Source of the DNA: Rhyzopertha dominica | Taxonomy: Eukaryota; Arthropoda; Insecta; Coleoptera; Bostrichidae | Assembly (NCBI GenBank): GCA_025024175.1 | Contig: QCXZ01000041.1 | Coordinates: 23,245,786-23,309,785, forward strand | Direction of reading: 5' to 3' | Length of the DNA stretch: 64,000 nt | Shown: piece by piece, positions 36,391 through 49,230 of the stretch | Numbering within the stretch: position 1 is the stretch's first letter | How the letters are laid out: each line of letters opens with the position of its first letter | The notes under the pieces: generated by a model | Databases searched by the model: none | What the model saw: the letters and a program-made list of their open reading frames with translations, nothing else | Told to the model about the DNA's origin: nothing | Translations under genes and position numbers: made by a program

Positions 36391-37515
36391 CAGGGTTAGT
36401 TAAAGTATTGAAATTGAAATTTATTTCTGTAAATATGAACTAGGAATATAGCAAAATGTCGTTAACAGTTTTTTTTTCTAATTATTTTTTCATTTCTTAG
36501 TCTACATTTTGTTAGTGCATGTCAACGCATCTTCACAACAGCGTTTATTAATGAGAAAAAAAAGCGATTTTTGGCGGATTTGCATTTCTTTTTATCCTTA
36601 CAAGGCCCGGTGCTTATTTTGCACGTTCGACAATAAAATTTTTGTGGAAAATCAATATCTTTCTAACAAACGACAAAAAGCGTCTTCATGACAGGTTCTG
36701 GATATTGACAAAGTTCATACCGAGATGTATGTAATTTATTTAATAACATTCATCCAGAAAGAAATCCTGTTGTCCAATCCATTCGTAGTACAAGTTCCTT
36801 TGAGAAACTGAGCAACAAAAAACTTCCCAAGGTTGGAACGATCGGCCACAAATGAAGATCCAACTCTTGATGTATTAATAAGCTTTATGGATAACTCACC
36901 TACGGCTCGAGTATTAGACAAGAACAAAACAAACCCTATAAAGTACACTTTCTCCATGAGGTAAATGATGACGATCTTGACAAAAGAATTCAGCTCTTTG
37001 CAATGATAATGAACATGACCATTGACCAACGATAATCCAAATTTTGCAAACTTTATTTTCCGACGAAGCCACTTTTTGCCTAAATGGATTTGTGAAAAGA
37101 CATAACACTTGCTACTAGTCTAGTAAAAATCCTCACTGGGATGATGGAACAGAATGCACATTATCTTCAGAAACAGTGTGTGGCATTATTGGGTAATACA
37201 TAGTGGGTCCCTACCTCCTAAATTGAAATGTAACAGCAGATATCTATCTGAATCTAGAGCGAGATAATGTTGTACTTGACATTGTACTTCTACTTCCTGA
37301 CGATCAGTAAGGAATGCCAAACCAAAATGGTGCTCCGCCATATTTTGGAGTTAACGTTGGACTCTATCTCTATAACATCTTCCCAGCCTGGGGTTACTAT
37401 TGATTGCCCTGCCGGGTCGCCTGATCTAAGTCTATTTGGATTTTTCCATCTGGAGCCATTTAAAGAGTTAGGTATACAAAGAAAGAAATCTGTAAGAGCT
37501 CGAAGCAGAATGTGA
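36391..37515 (+). pseudogene. Decayed Tc1/mariner-type transposase
   Basis: Plus-strand frames, broken by frameshifts and stops, carry several ordered transposase motifs. They are PYKVHFLHEVNDDDLDKRIQ at about 36930, LFSDEATFCLNGFVKRHNTC from 37053 (catalytic D at 37062-37064), IVGPYLL and NVTADIYLNL at about 37200, QNGAPPYF-like and KMVLRHILEL at about 37330, and PAGSPDLSLFGFF (second aspartate at 37423-37425). TACAGGGTTAGTTAAAG at about 36391 resembles a left terminal repeat; I found no matching right end, so the outer limits are approximate. The element is inactive. Confidence 0.8.
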
Positions 37516-37699
37516 CACGAATTTAAGAAATACCGCCTAACTGGCCGCAAAACTCGTCACGCAATTTCTGTGATAGGCTAGGTTACCAAGCTGCTGATGG
37601 TCTTCACCTTGAAGACTTAGTTTTATGTAAAGATTTATTTAAACGAATAAATTATTGCGAGCATTATAATTATCATCAAACGACAAAAAAACAGAACAT

Positions 37700-38260
37700 A
37701 ATAGGTTATGCTTCCAACTTGTCAATTGCCATCAAGAGGAGAACAGCAGAGTGCAATGCCAGATCCCATCATTATTCTCCACGACTATGTCAGTCAGGTA
37801 TCAATCGGTAATAGATTCATACGCGAAAGTTTATTCACCCGCGACCGGCAGTTTATTTATCTTATCCGTCAAAACGCCAATACATCTCGTAAACGAAACG
37901 AAGAAGGTCCGTAGTCACGTCAAACTTCAGTAGCTCGGAGAATACAAAACTAGCTCTCCGTGATTAATTCTTGTTGGTACGGCGCGCATGGAGAAAAAAA
38001 GATTGATCATCGCTCAGGCATTAAAAAACAATAATTCACGGTCGTCCATCCTCGTCCCACCGGCCGGGGGCGCATCGATTAGAAAGGGACGGCGTTCTTA
38101 TTAGGCACCCACCATGTGGCTAGTCGTAACAGAAAGCAATCCGTTTTAATTTGGGCTTCTTTGCGGACAGAGAAATCCCGGAGACAATGTGGGCATGTCA
38201 TTATGACGAACGGGTAATTCAATTACAGTGAGGCGTTGTTACAAACGAGTCGCCAGTTGT
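37700..38260. promoter_or_regulatory. Candidate regulatory patch
   Basis: A high-complexity, CpG-containing stretch (ACGGCGCGCATGG, CGGCCGGGGGCGCATCGATTA) with homeodomain-like cores (TGATTAATTC, GTAATTCAATTACA, GTCATTATGAC). No plausible exon was found. Confidence 0.4.
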
Positions 38261-38595
38261 TAAGTAATAGGACAAATTACGACAAATGAATTATTCTAAA
38301 TGAAAAACATACTAAACCACACCCTTCATGTGTACGGCTGTGTCACAGCCTACCACTTCGTAAGACTTGTTCGTGCAATTAGAACGGTTGATATATTAAC
38401 ATTTGATATTAAGACAATAATTAACATAGTATCTTTTTAAACACATGCTGCTTTCTAAACGAAGATTATTAAGGATATTACTTTTAATATAGCTATCTGG
38501 AATCCTAACCACACTATGCGTTACATCGCTTTCAACGAAAATGCACCCGACTGTTTTGGGTACGCAAATCAGTTTACACAAATATGCAACTATTA

Positions 38596-38856
38596 TGCCT
38601 ACATACCCATCGCTGCACACAAAACCCCAAAATTTGGAGTAACTTTTAAATAAATAAAGTACAAAGTTCGTTCTACAGAGAGAGAGGCTAGGAAACGAAA
38701 CCCTGCGATGAGGCTAGTGCGTGATGTAGAAAACCAAACTAGCCTCATCGCAGGGTTTCGTTTTCTAGCCTCTCTCTCTGTAGAACGAACTTTGTACTTT
38801 ATTTATTAAAAAGTTACTCCAAATTTTGGAGTGTGCAACGATGGGTAATGTAGGCA
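38596..38856. repeat. Long foldback element, about 120-bp arms
   Basis: The left arm 38596-38718 and right arm 38738-38856 are near-perfect reverse complements around a 19-base loop. Both contain AGAGAGAGGCTAG and its complement, TACAAAGTTCGTTCTACAGA and its complement, and a CCAAAATTTGGAG end block. There are a few small indels and mismatches (for example CATACCCATCGC against CGATGGGTAATG). It encodes nothing obvious and looks like a foldback transposon or hairpin-RNA locus. Confidence 0.92.
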
Positions 38857-39035
38857 AAATTTGTACCGTAATAAGCTACTGAAATAACACTTAAAAAATT
38901 CTGAACAACCCTATTAACAAAAATGACGGCGAATAGTTTTTCTTGTTTTTTACTAAGAAGGAGTAAACATTACGCATACATGGTAAAGACACAAATTGAA
39001 AAAATAAGAGGCGGCATCCAACTGTAAAGCAATAT

Positions 39036-39053
39036 TTATTATTATTATTATTA
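39036..39053 (+). repeat. (TTA)n microsatellite
   Basis: Six TTA units. By analogy with 8279-8297 this may mark an old LINE tail, but no reverse transcriptase remnant was recognised upstream. Confidence 0.85.
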
Positions 39054-39059
39054 AGGATT

Positions 39060-42000
39060 TTTCATATGTGGTTTAATTAGAATCAGACTACACTCCGCTC
39101 TTATCTTATTAATTTATGTAAATCGTAATGTTTACCTGAAGCTGAAACGTTTAGGGTCATTATGTGATCAACAGAATCTAAGACGGCCTTGAATGAATAC
39201 TTAATCCTAAAAAAATACATTGAATGTCATTTGAGAATCTTTGCGAATAAAGATTTTCGCAAATTATATAATTAAATCATTGCATATACAACATCACACA
39301 TACATCACAACTTCAATGAAGCAGTGCTATGTCTAATAATAAACTCATTAATGTTGTAACGTAGCAGAACAAATACAATGGTAACAATAGAAAGCTGCGA
39401 ATCGTCGCCCACTAGAGATTTCCTGCTTTGCGACGAACGTCAGGAATGAATCTAAATGGGGCTTGGCGAGAAGAGTACGTGGTATTTGGCATGAATCTCC
39501 GCTTACTGCGAAAGAAAAATGTTATAATCTGGTTTCGCAATGCGGTCCGCACGGCTCCAGATTATAAGACTGCAGTTGCATTGCAACGAATGACGGGAGA
39601 ATTTACGGGCACAAGACCAAATATGTGCCGAAATGAGTTAACGGATAGTCAAGACAAAATATTAGTGTTAATGATGTAAATTAATACCATTTAGAATGAA
39701 GCCCTAAAATTATAAAGCAAAGAGTATCGTAATTTTGTATCAGTACTTTTGAAGGACCTTTAAGTGAAAGCCAACGAGAATACATGATGTGGTAGATATA
39801 GAATACATACTGTAAAAAAATTCACTGTCCAACATATAGTCGAGCAGAAATATTTAGTGTGTAAACAATTTTCTACGCGTTCCATAAACGTAATTCTAAA
39901 TGGACTGTTATTCTCTCCTGAAGCGTTTACTAACGAGCATTAGTTATCCTCAGCACACAAGAAAAAACCAGTTTGGACGCCCGTAGATTTATTTATTAAA
40001 TATAAGCTGAAGATGGACGGCCCGATTAGAGCGTTTGAATATATTCTGCCCGACAAATTTGTATTTTTAGAACGGCACCGTGGAAGTGTTGAAAAATGCG
40101 ACACTCGCATAACGATTTCGGGTAATTACCGGGAAGAAATATGCGTTGGAAATGCTCGTGTTGCGTGACAAGCCTGTGTGCGTAGGCAGAATTTAATTTC
40201 TAATAATTTACTGTTTAACATATTTATTGCTAGTCGATGCGGGACTTTTCAATACCCTATAATATAAAACTAGATTTATTCGCCTCGTTACCATCTTAAT
40301 TGGAGTTCGGTCATATATCCAACGTTATCACTTTGCAAGTTAGTATTTTTTGCATACGCATCGCCGGTAATAACTGAAGGGTTAATAAACGCATTCTGTA
40401 AGCGATGAAGCGCCGATTGATAAACTACAATCGATAACTATAAATAGACATAAAACTCTTGGCTTGCTACCTCATGAGAAGCTGATTTTACCATGCTTTG
40501 TTACAAACACTTTTAGTCGGGCTATAATAACATGCACGCTGATGACAGGACAAGCTTTGTTTGTAAATAGAGCTCAAATAAAACTGGAATTGGACGTTGC
40601 GCCGCTGATTTTAGGGAAGCTTTGGGGATTTAATTACTGTTTATTTAAAGACTGTTCAAACAAACAATAAAATTATCTCGTTTCCAGGGTGCTAATGTGC
40701 TTTTACGGCATTTATGCCTCCTTCGCATCAACAGATTGCTGTTTTACTGCCATCCCCTTACAATCAAGTAGTACAAGTAGTATACATACAAACAAAGCAG
40801 AGNGAAGTAACGTCGTAATCTTTGGTGATTAAGAAANATNCAAGGAGTGGGGGTTTTAGCCTTCTGGAATGTAACTAAATAATGTTATTTCAGCCCATTG
40901 AAGTTTTTCTTCAACAAATAAAAAATATACGAATTATAAATATAAAATGGATACTTTAATCCACTTATGATAACAACAGCTTTGATTTTGCATTTTAATC
41001 ACATGATATCCTTTTTCATCAATGATTGCAGTGTTTTAGCTTATAATAACATTTTTTTACGGATAAACAGGGTTTTCTAATTCTAATTTCTAAAAGTAAT
41101 ACTTTTATTCTAAGCGATATTGAAGGCCAATAGGCACTAGATTAGAATAATAACATTAGTTGTTTACTTTAGTTGAAACAGCGCAAAACAGCTTATTTTT
41201 CAATTTTTGATAGATTTGTGAGATGCACTATACCTAAATGGCTAGGTTTAAAACACAGCATGTCTTTATACTGTGGTTCAAAATTTAATGCTCTTGTCAC
41301 TACAAGAAGTGCATTAAAACAGGGAAAGCTAGCTTCCATTAAAAAAAGTTGGATGCTATTCAAACTGTAGGTGCGAAAAGATAATGCATCGAAAGAATTA
41401 GATAAAAAAAATCATAGTTGGACACTATAGAAAACCGGTTCACTATCAGGTTCAGGATCTACTTACGTTAAGTGATCTTACTTCTTAGATGACTACGAAA
41501 TATCACAGCTATGTTGTAGGCACTGTATTTTCTACCAGTTTTAAGTCACTACCTGACCCATTGAAACCAACAGAAATGGATGATTGTAAGAAAAGTGCTA
41601 ACTGAGAATTATTTAACGGTAATATCGCAAGATCTTGATAAATAGTCGCCTATTTACATTGTCATCAAGAGTGCACGACTGTCAATTTGACGAGATCAAA
41701 CTGGCATTAATAATCCGATAAGTGCCGGAGTGCTTTAGCATTGCCAAATATGCCACTTTGGTCGAGTCAAATTTTGCAGCACTGCACTCGGGAATGAAAA
41801 AAGCGAACTCTCGAGTTGTATTTGTTAGGATTATTTCCTGAATCAAATTTTAGAGTAGATTGCTGATCTTTTCGCCAGAGATGTTACCAAATTGACTGAA
41901 TCTTTTTGTCTCTGTAATTTTTATTTATTAGACATAATAAATAGAACAATAGTGTAAATGGTTTCAGGTACCTATTAAAATAGTCGACTCTTATGTTCGA

Positions 42001-45000
42001 TTTGTAATAGTCCCTGATATCAGATGAAGGAAATAATCTAGGAAATTACATAATATTAGGCCACAGTTCTACTAACTTTATTTAATACGAAATAGCTAGT
42101 TTATATTGCTTGGCTCGTAGGATTGAAGACGTAGTCTTCCTCAACTTGAGGGTAAACTGGAAAACGAACATGTACCTACGAAACGTTATGTAAAACATGT
42201 GTTGAAATTATACATTCATACTTCCTAGGATTGTTAAAGGAGCACATATCTCACTTAGGGTACGGAATAAGGGATAAGCCTAGTGTTGTTTAATATATTT
42301 TTCATTCGGAACATAATAACGTATACAATTTATGACTAGCAAAATAGTTTTAACAAACTAACATGTTAGATAGCTTTGATACCAAAGAAGTATCCAAAAA
42401 TAAAGGTATGTAGTAATACGAGAATCCGAGAGCAGATGTCCACAGAGCCAATAGCACTGAAGACATCTGCGCTCATATTCTCGTATTTACCAGTTCACTC
42501 GCCACGGATAAAGGCGATGGTCTGCTTTGGTCCATTTACTCTCTATACGTGCCTGATGAGCCCCAACAGAGCGAAACTAGTCGTAGGGTGAGAATGAATT
42601 GACCAGAGCATACGATTTTATTTAATATATGTAATAATGTTATCTCACTGCTATTGCGATCTTGTAGAATACGTCAGTTGAGAGTGTGAAAAGCAGCGAG
42701 TTGATGTCATCTTACCGTTTCCTTTTAACAAGTGATTACAGAAACGTCATGCGCTGTCTAAAGACAAGTATTGCTAGCTGCGAATACTCTGTTATGGTAT
42801 TCAAACAACTGTGGAACAACACACGAATGCGAATAGAAATCTAACTCGACACCGGTGAAACACGTCGACCGGGCTAGATCCATTAAAATTTATTAACACC
42901 GTCCTCCCCGGCCTTCGGTATCTCTGCACATTTTCTGGGCGGCTTCATTTCGACAATGACTCTTTGAGAGCAGAACTTTTAAAAGTCGGGGCGAAGACAG
43001 ATTATCGGGCCAACAGTCGAACGGCATTTTTGTCATTTTTTTCGGCTCGCTAGCGCCCAAAACCTGCCTGAGAGATTGGACCCCTCTGTCGTAGAAGTCT
43101 ACCTCGCGTTGTTACTTTAAAAGCTGCAATTTTGGTGAAACGACGTCAGTTAGGCGGTCGATAGCGAAGCGAGCGAGTACACACGAATTGTTTTGCATTG
43201 AATCTTTGCTGTTAAGAGACCTTATTTGACGGGGATCCATCAGTCACCGTCACTGACACATGAGCAGCTCCCTGAGTGGGATCAATTTAACATTTTAGCA
43301 CGGGTTATGCAACAAGTATGATGTAGAGGATACAACAGAGTTTTATTAAGAAGGGGTGGATCTGGAACGTATATAGACCACAGGAGGTAATTAGGGAACT
43401 TAAAAATAATTCAAAGGGCTACTAATCATATTAACATCTACCCCGTAATAAGTCAGTGGTTAACAAATATTCATTAAAAACATCCTTCTAACAACCTGAC
43501 AAAGAGAGTTTGATATAGCAGTTATTACGAAGGGCGTTAAAAATTATGCTTACGATCATCAAGTATTTAAATTATCAAATAAATAGGTACACTTGCTTGA
43601 CAAAATTATCCATTACTAAAGATTGCATGTTGCATCAGAGCAATTGACATGGACAACTAATTCGCGGATTTGACAGGTTAGCGCATGCGTCGCCTTACCG
43701 ACCCCGAATATGGTCTGACAGGCGGTGTCGCGAGCTTTTATAACAAGGTCATGTCTGATTACCCCCATTTGCTATTTTGATTTGAGTGATTTGGTATTGT
43801 TCAAAAGTGAAAGGGTAGGTTAGACCCATAATATACTTGTTTTCAAGCATAATTATGGCCATCAACAGCACCAGTCACCTGCTTAGCATGAAATAAGGCA
43901 ATTAAACTTTAAAAATTGTGTCTGAGATTCATTTACAATCCAATTTTACATGTTAATGTCAGAATAATTAGATATCACTGTAATCTCGTACACTGATACG
44001 CTGTCAGCTAGCTATACTCGTAAGAGGTCTAAAGTTGTATTTGTCGTAATGCTACCTTTTTAAGAGTGAATTTCGCAGTACAGCAGCGCTGCGCTCTAGT
44101 TTTATATATTAAAAAGTAATTGCATTAGTATTTTCGAGCCCTTTACAGAAATTGGGTATCCTGATTTTGTATAAAGCATTGAGTCGCCAGCCACAAACAG
44201 AAATCTCAGCACAGCTGAAGTGTATGTTTTAAGAATTACAGCATTACTTGAAACGTTAAAACAGTGACTGCGGTGGAAGTGAAACAATATATTATAATAC
44301 CATGTTCTCATATCATTACAACGTATATAGAACAACAGGCGTAACAAGTCAAGTTTAATTTAAACTGATAATCGCTGCATTGAATGTTAACCATACCAAA
44401 GTACATTGTGATTATCGACATCAAAGTCAACTGCTACCACTCTATTATTAGAGCCCAGATACGGGTATCCGTCTCATTTGAAGGGTACAGGCGTGTATAG
44501 TATAGTGTATAGTCACGACACAACACTGCTAATTGTGGCCCAGGCTTGATTATTGATTTCATTATTTAGTTCTTTTACTTGTAAACTTGTGTAAAATAGA
44601 AACTGATTCTTCTGACACCGAGGCAATTATTGGATGCGCAAAATGTGCAGGTATCTTGGTGGTCTTATTAGTATTCTGTCTATAATCGAAAGAAAACCAG
44701 GAGAATCCGAAGCATCTGCAAAGTTAAGTGGAGCAATATAAAAATACCTATAGACTTCGAAATATTACCTACTGGAGTAACAAAAATAAAGAGGTTGAGT
44801 ATAAAGATCGTGACCACAATGGATTTATAAGAAAAGAAAACCACCGGCACCACAACAAACCATGGAAGCTTTCTGAAGAACAACTACAATTCATACAAAA
44901 TCGCATTAAGTTTTTNCAAGGAAGAAAAAGTCATTATAACTTGCATGATATCACAAAAATATATTGTTCAGTGTAGCTAAACATGAAAAGATGCGTAAGG

Positions 45001-45355
45001 TATTTGGTATTTTCCACCTACCTACGTGAGACCGCCCATTGACTATTTAAACACTTAGTTTCTTTGTTTTGATGGTGATTCGGATTTAAAAACTTTATAA
45101 TCACTATCTTAAAATCAAACTAACTAAGCCTGTTATTTTCGTGTACCCTTCATTTCAAATTTACGCTTGCTTGTCCATAATAAATGTCTGATATTGTGTT
45201 GTCGTCCCCCGCTATCCCCATCTAAAATATACTAGCTTCCTAATTACATTTTGAATAATTTGGTGTACTACGTAAGTAATAATTTTAGAAACTTAAAAAT
45301 TAATCGAGACGCTATTCCACGCAGATCTACTACGCGGTAATACCAGCGTAATCAC
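39060..45355. other. Non-coding stretch
   Basis: AT-rich. The short plus frames at 39428-39679, 41173-41370 and 44728-44976 show no known domain. One GC-richer patch lies at 42840-43270. I see nothing else. Confidence 0.45.
42840..43270. promoter_or_regulatory. Candidate regulatory patch
   Basis: GC-richer sequence with CCGTCCTCCCCGGCCTTCGG, GCGAAGCGAGCGAG and TCACCGTCACTGACACATGA. There is no long frame on either strand. Confidence 0.3.
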
Positions 45356-45720
45356 TTGTCTCCAGGCGCTGATCGGGGGATTTTCCAACACTATTTTTCA
45401 GTTGGTAAAGCATTCATGCCACGGACTAACCCTACGCATCCTAAACCGCATCCAGCTAAGCCAGATAATCTGGCGGGTCCACAGTTTTCCAACGAATTGA
45501 ACAATTCGCAACCTCCACAAAGGGATTCTGGTGACAATTCAAAACTGGCTGACACAAACATTCCGCGTTTATTTTGGTCCAATTTGTCCGAGAGTGCCCA
45601 CAATCGCCGGCCACCTGGAGCGGGGTTCGTTTGCAATTTCATGCGCCCAGGCCAGTGGCGGCGCGTTTCAAAATTTTCTAACGCTACTTGGAGGGTAGAA
45701 CACAGATTTTGCTAATATAA
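45356..45720 (+). other. GC-richer open patch of unknown nature
   Basis: The plus frame is open for 119 codons, but only from a TTG; the first ATG gives about 99 codons starting MPRTNPTHPKPHPAKPDN. The minus frame is also open for 83 codons, as happens in low-stop GC-rich non-coding DNA. The peptide is proline- and asparagine-rich with no recognised domain. There is no clear acceptor or donor. Confidence 0.25.
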
Positions 45721-46439
45721 ATGTACTAATAATATAAGTGCATAGCGGCATCTAGTATGAACCACATGCATTCCTTTAGCATTCCCCATTCGGTGATAAT
45801 TCCGCGAACAAACTGTTTTTTAATAAATAATTTAAAAACAAACTTTTTCATTCTACTGAGTAGTAATCAGTCATCCGTAATCAGTGTTCGTATTGCTATG
45901 TAAAAGCTTTGAGCCGTGGTTATTATTTATCTTGCCAAAGTTAGTAACAGAACTGCAATATACCGGAGACCACATATTTCAAATATTTCCACGCATGTTA
46001 TCAGTAGTGAATCATGTTAACGACATACTAGAAGAACTTACACATATCAAGCACTGAAAAGCGAATACAACATTCGTAAACACATCCAAACTTGCCGTCA
46101 GTTCTCCGTTGGCCCCCAGATTCGCCGTCACTGCTAAAGGGTGACCCTACACAAAGAATCGTCCCTTAAGCCTAATTGGCCGTCTCCTGCTGACGAACTC
46201 AAATAGGTGGACCAGGTGTGAGTTTTCAATAGGGTGACTCGGGTAAGAAAATATTTAATTCTTAGAGGTGTTAAATCTCCTGGACTGGAATTCTCGGAGG
46301 GACCGAAAGGTTAAACCCATTTTACGCTTGAATTTCTTGTTGTGGAGGACAATGTGGTGAATTTCTGAAGAGATGGTGTTGGCAATTAATGCTTGACTTT
46401 TCTATTGATGGGAGGACATGAAAGTATAACATGCAGCAT

Positions 46440-46950
46440 CCGCATCTCACATTTCTTAAATTCCCAAGTGAGAATCCCTTCGGGAACTGAAAGTTCCTCC
46501 TGACTAACGATGAGCCGGCGGGAATGTTCCCAATTTCGCGGAAAATCTGACATGAATAATAGTCCTCAGTTGTAGCTAACCTCTGGAGAGCCCGCATCCC
46601 CGGATAAGGCGGTAACTCTAAACAAACGACGGCCAGCGTGTTTATTGCAGCCGTTCCTGTCATGAGCCTGGTGCCTAATTGCCCCCGTTACGCGAAAATA
46701 CATCCTAATTAACGGCGAAAATTCCCTAATATAATCGCCTTGTTAGCCGTTGCAGTAGGTGCTTTTTCGGATTATTCTTACGGTGCAATAAATATCGGGT
46801 TTTCGGGTACGCCATAAACAATGATTAATTAAATGGCATTCGCCTGGGTTGATGTATTTGTGCCGCTCTTTCATAAATCTGTCTGGAGCGGATGCTATCG
46901 CGAGTTAGAATTATAAATTGGAGAGTGGCCGTGATTTAAGATGAACGATC
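46440..46950. promoter_or_regulatory. Candidate conserved enhancer-like element
   Basis: A long high-complexity block with repeated homeodomain cores in different contexts: GCCTAATTGCC, TCCTAATTAACGG, CCCTAATATAATCG, GATTAATTAAATGG and TTATAAATTG. CpG is frequent. The minus-strand 113-codon frame at 46322-46663 shows no known domain and I do not accept it as a gene. Confidence 0.42.
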
Positions 46951-48302
46951 CGGGAAAGAATCCCGAAAAGTCCGGCTTCGTTCTGATGACTTAACTACGG
47001 TAACTTGTTTGCCGAGAATAAGTTTAAAAGTATATAAAAGCTTCTCTTTGAATCTTTCACGTTGTTCGAATGTTTTAGGGTGCAAAATAGTGGACATGAA
47101 CTGTCAGTCAACATCAGTGTTACCGGTTTGAGGTGGTTTCTTTATGGAAATACTAAGATTGTGGTCCTTTTGAAAACTGATTTTTAAGATTATATTATTA
47201 CAAACACTTTATCGCACACGAAACATAGATTTCGTCGCTATAATTTCTAGCTACTAACGCATTCCTTTATCGCTTTCCAAAATACTACAGCCTCTGATAC
47301 ATCTCGTTCCAGTTAATCTCTAAAAATCGAATGTTCTTCGATGCCGACAATTTGGGAATAAACAGACTCCTTTTGAAGCTTTGGAATTTCTTTTTGATGC
47401 CACAAGACATAATAGTAAGATAAAGACAGACACTATAAGAAGGTTAAAAAGCAATAAATATTGTAAAGGTGCGGAAGACCATTAAGACGATAAAGAAGCA
47501 AAACGTGATAAAACGATAAAAGAAAAAAACGATAGCGATGTTCTCCGAAATGATGGAGTTCGACACACTGAATGAGGATGCGAAATGCTTTGAAGACACT
47601 GGATTAAATGTTCTAATAAGCAATAATCTTATTATAAGGATACTATACGATAGCAAAGTGTATCATCTGACAGTATTTTTAGTAAAAACTGTCTTAAGAA
47701 GTAAACAGTACCTATACTGTCCAACGAGTAAGTGAATAAAGAAACCGTATGAGCGCTAAGTTCGTGCAAACTAAACTAGTGTCCATTAAAAATCATATCG
47801 TTAACTTTCTACACCTATAGTAGAAAAATAAAAATCATCCTATACTAAAATTTTAAATAGATTTGGTATAAAATGTTCAACGAAGTTAAAAAAATCTATG
47901 ACTGTATTTTATTGACTTTTAGATTAACTACTTCACATGGTCACGCGTTAGGTAAGATAGACACAATAATAATTTAAATCTCTCTTTCAACCACCCTCAT
48001 TTACGCAATCCATTATACAGCAATAAATCATTATTCAAACGCTGAAGAAAAGAAACTCTTGTTTATAAATCAGTTACTAACCCACAAAATGATATACAGT
48101 AAAAATCTTTCGTTAACCAACAATATTTTAGACTGTATTATTGGAAACAGATGGTTGACATAAATACAGATTTTTTACATCTGTTGATACAATGAAGCAA
48201 ATTCTATTTTGTTTTGTTTTATGAAAACTACGAAATTCTTATTATATTATGTCAATGGTGGTAGTTAAATGGTTCAGCATAATAATAGTTGATATTGCTC
48301 TG

Positions 48303-48358
48303 GATAGAGCTATGAGGTACACCTGATGTAACTTTCAGGTGTACCTCATAGCTCTATC
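48303..48358. repeat. Perfect 24-bp inverted repeat (hairpin)
   Basis: GATAGAGCTATGAGGTACAC at 48303, extended to CCTGA at 48326, is exactly complementary to 48335-48358. The loop is 8 bases (TGTAACTT). It is not followed by a T-run. Confidence 0.92.
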
Positions 48359-48919
48359 TTGGAGCCCCTCTTATATATTCGGTATAATATAAAATGGTTG
48401 GTAATGGGGCGTTATCGATCGTTGATTTTGGAGTAGTGTTAAAATCTGATCAACTTGTGTACTTACTAATAATACGCAACTTTTGTACGCTGTAGTGTTG
48501 TCGCAAGACGAGACGAGGCTGGATTTTGACATTCTCGTTTTTAATCTCGAAAAAAAAGTAAAAACTAGTTCTCGATCTGTATGTATGGTTTGGCTAGAGG
48601 CATAAAAACGTTGTAGAGTCCCCTAATAAACGCATCCCTTGCAATGATTCAGCTGTCGTCTACCCCAAGTTATGGCCAAGAACGGCATCTATCCATCTGT
48701 ATAATTAAATAAATACGATTCTCATATTCCCCCTACCCTTTTAGTACAATTTAATCTGCACGAAAATCCATCGTGCATCTTTTTATCGCATGACAAACGC
48801 ATGTGTCAATGGCATAATGAAGTCTAGAGCGAATATCGTAGTCGCATTCTAGTCAGGATAATTTATTACAAGGATATGGGATATCCTAGCGTGATACTCG
48901 GATAGTGCGGCTTACTCAC

Positions 48920-49230
48920 TGGAGTATAGTTCGCCAGAGCCTTTCGCCGACCCGCGGCGCGGCTTGTCAGCGTGGAAACTTCAACTGAACGGATCGTTTA
49001 TTACACCCTCAAGTGTAGGGACCGCTAATCTCTAATATCAGAAAGTACTTACGTCGAGGCAATCTGGTGCAACTCCCGAGGAGTTTTTATTAACACCCTA
49101 ACACTGACTTTCTTATCGGTCCTCACAGTGCACTCACCGTTACCAAACAGGATATGAGAAAGCTGAGGCGGAAAATACGACAGGGTTCATGTCTAAAGCT
49201 TTCGTGCGGCTCGTGCAATGAACACTCGTA
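48920..49230. promoter_or_regulatory. CpG-rich patch
   Basis: It contains CGCCGACCCGCGGCGCGGCT followed by less GC-rich DNA. It is possibly a promoter or enhancer; no gene start was identified beside it. Confidence 0.28.

Noticed and set aside
46322..46663. 113-residue minus-strand frame with slightly hydrophobic N-terminus
   Set aside because: I tested it as a signal-peptide exon. The hydrophobic run is short, no phase-0 donor follows at a sensible place, and the block looks like non-coding conserved DNA.
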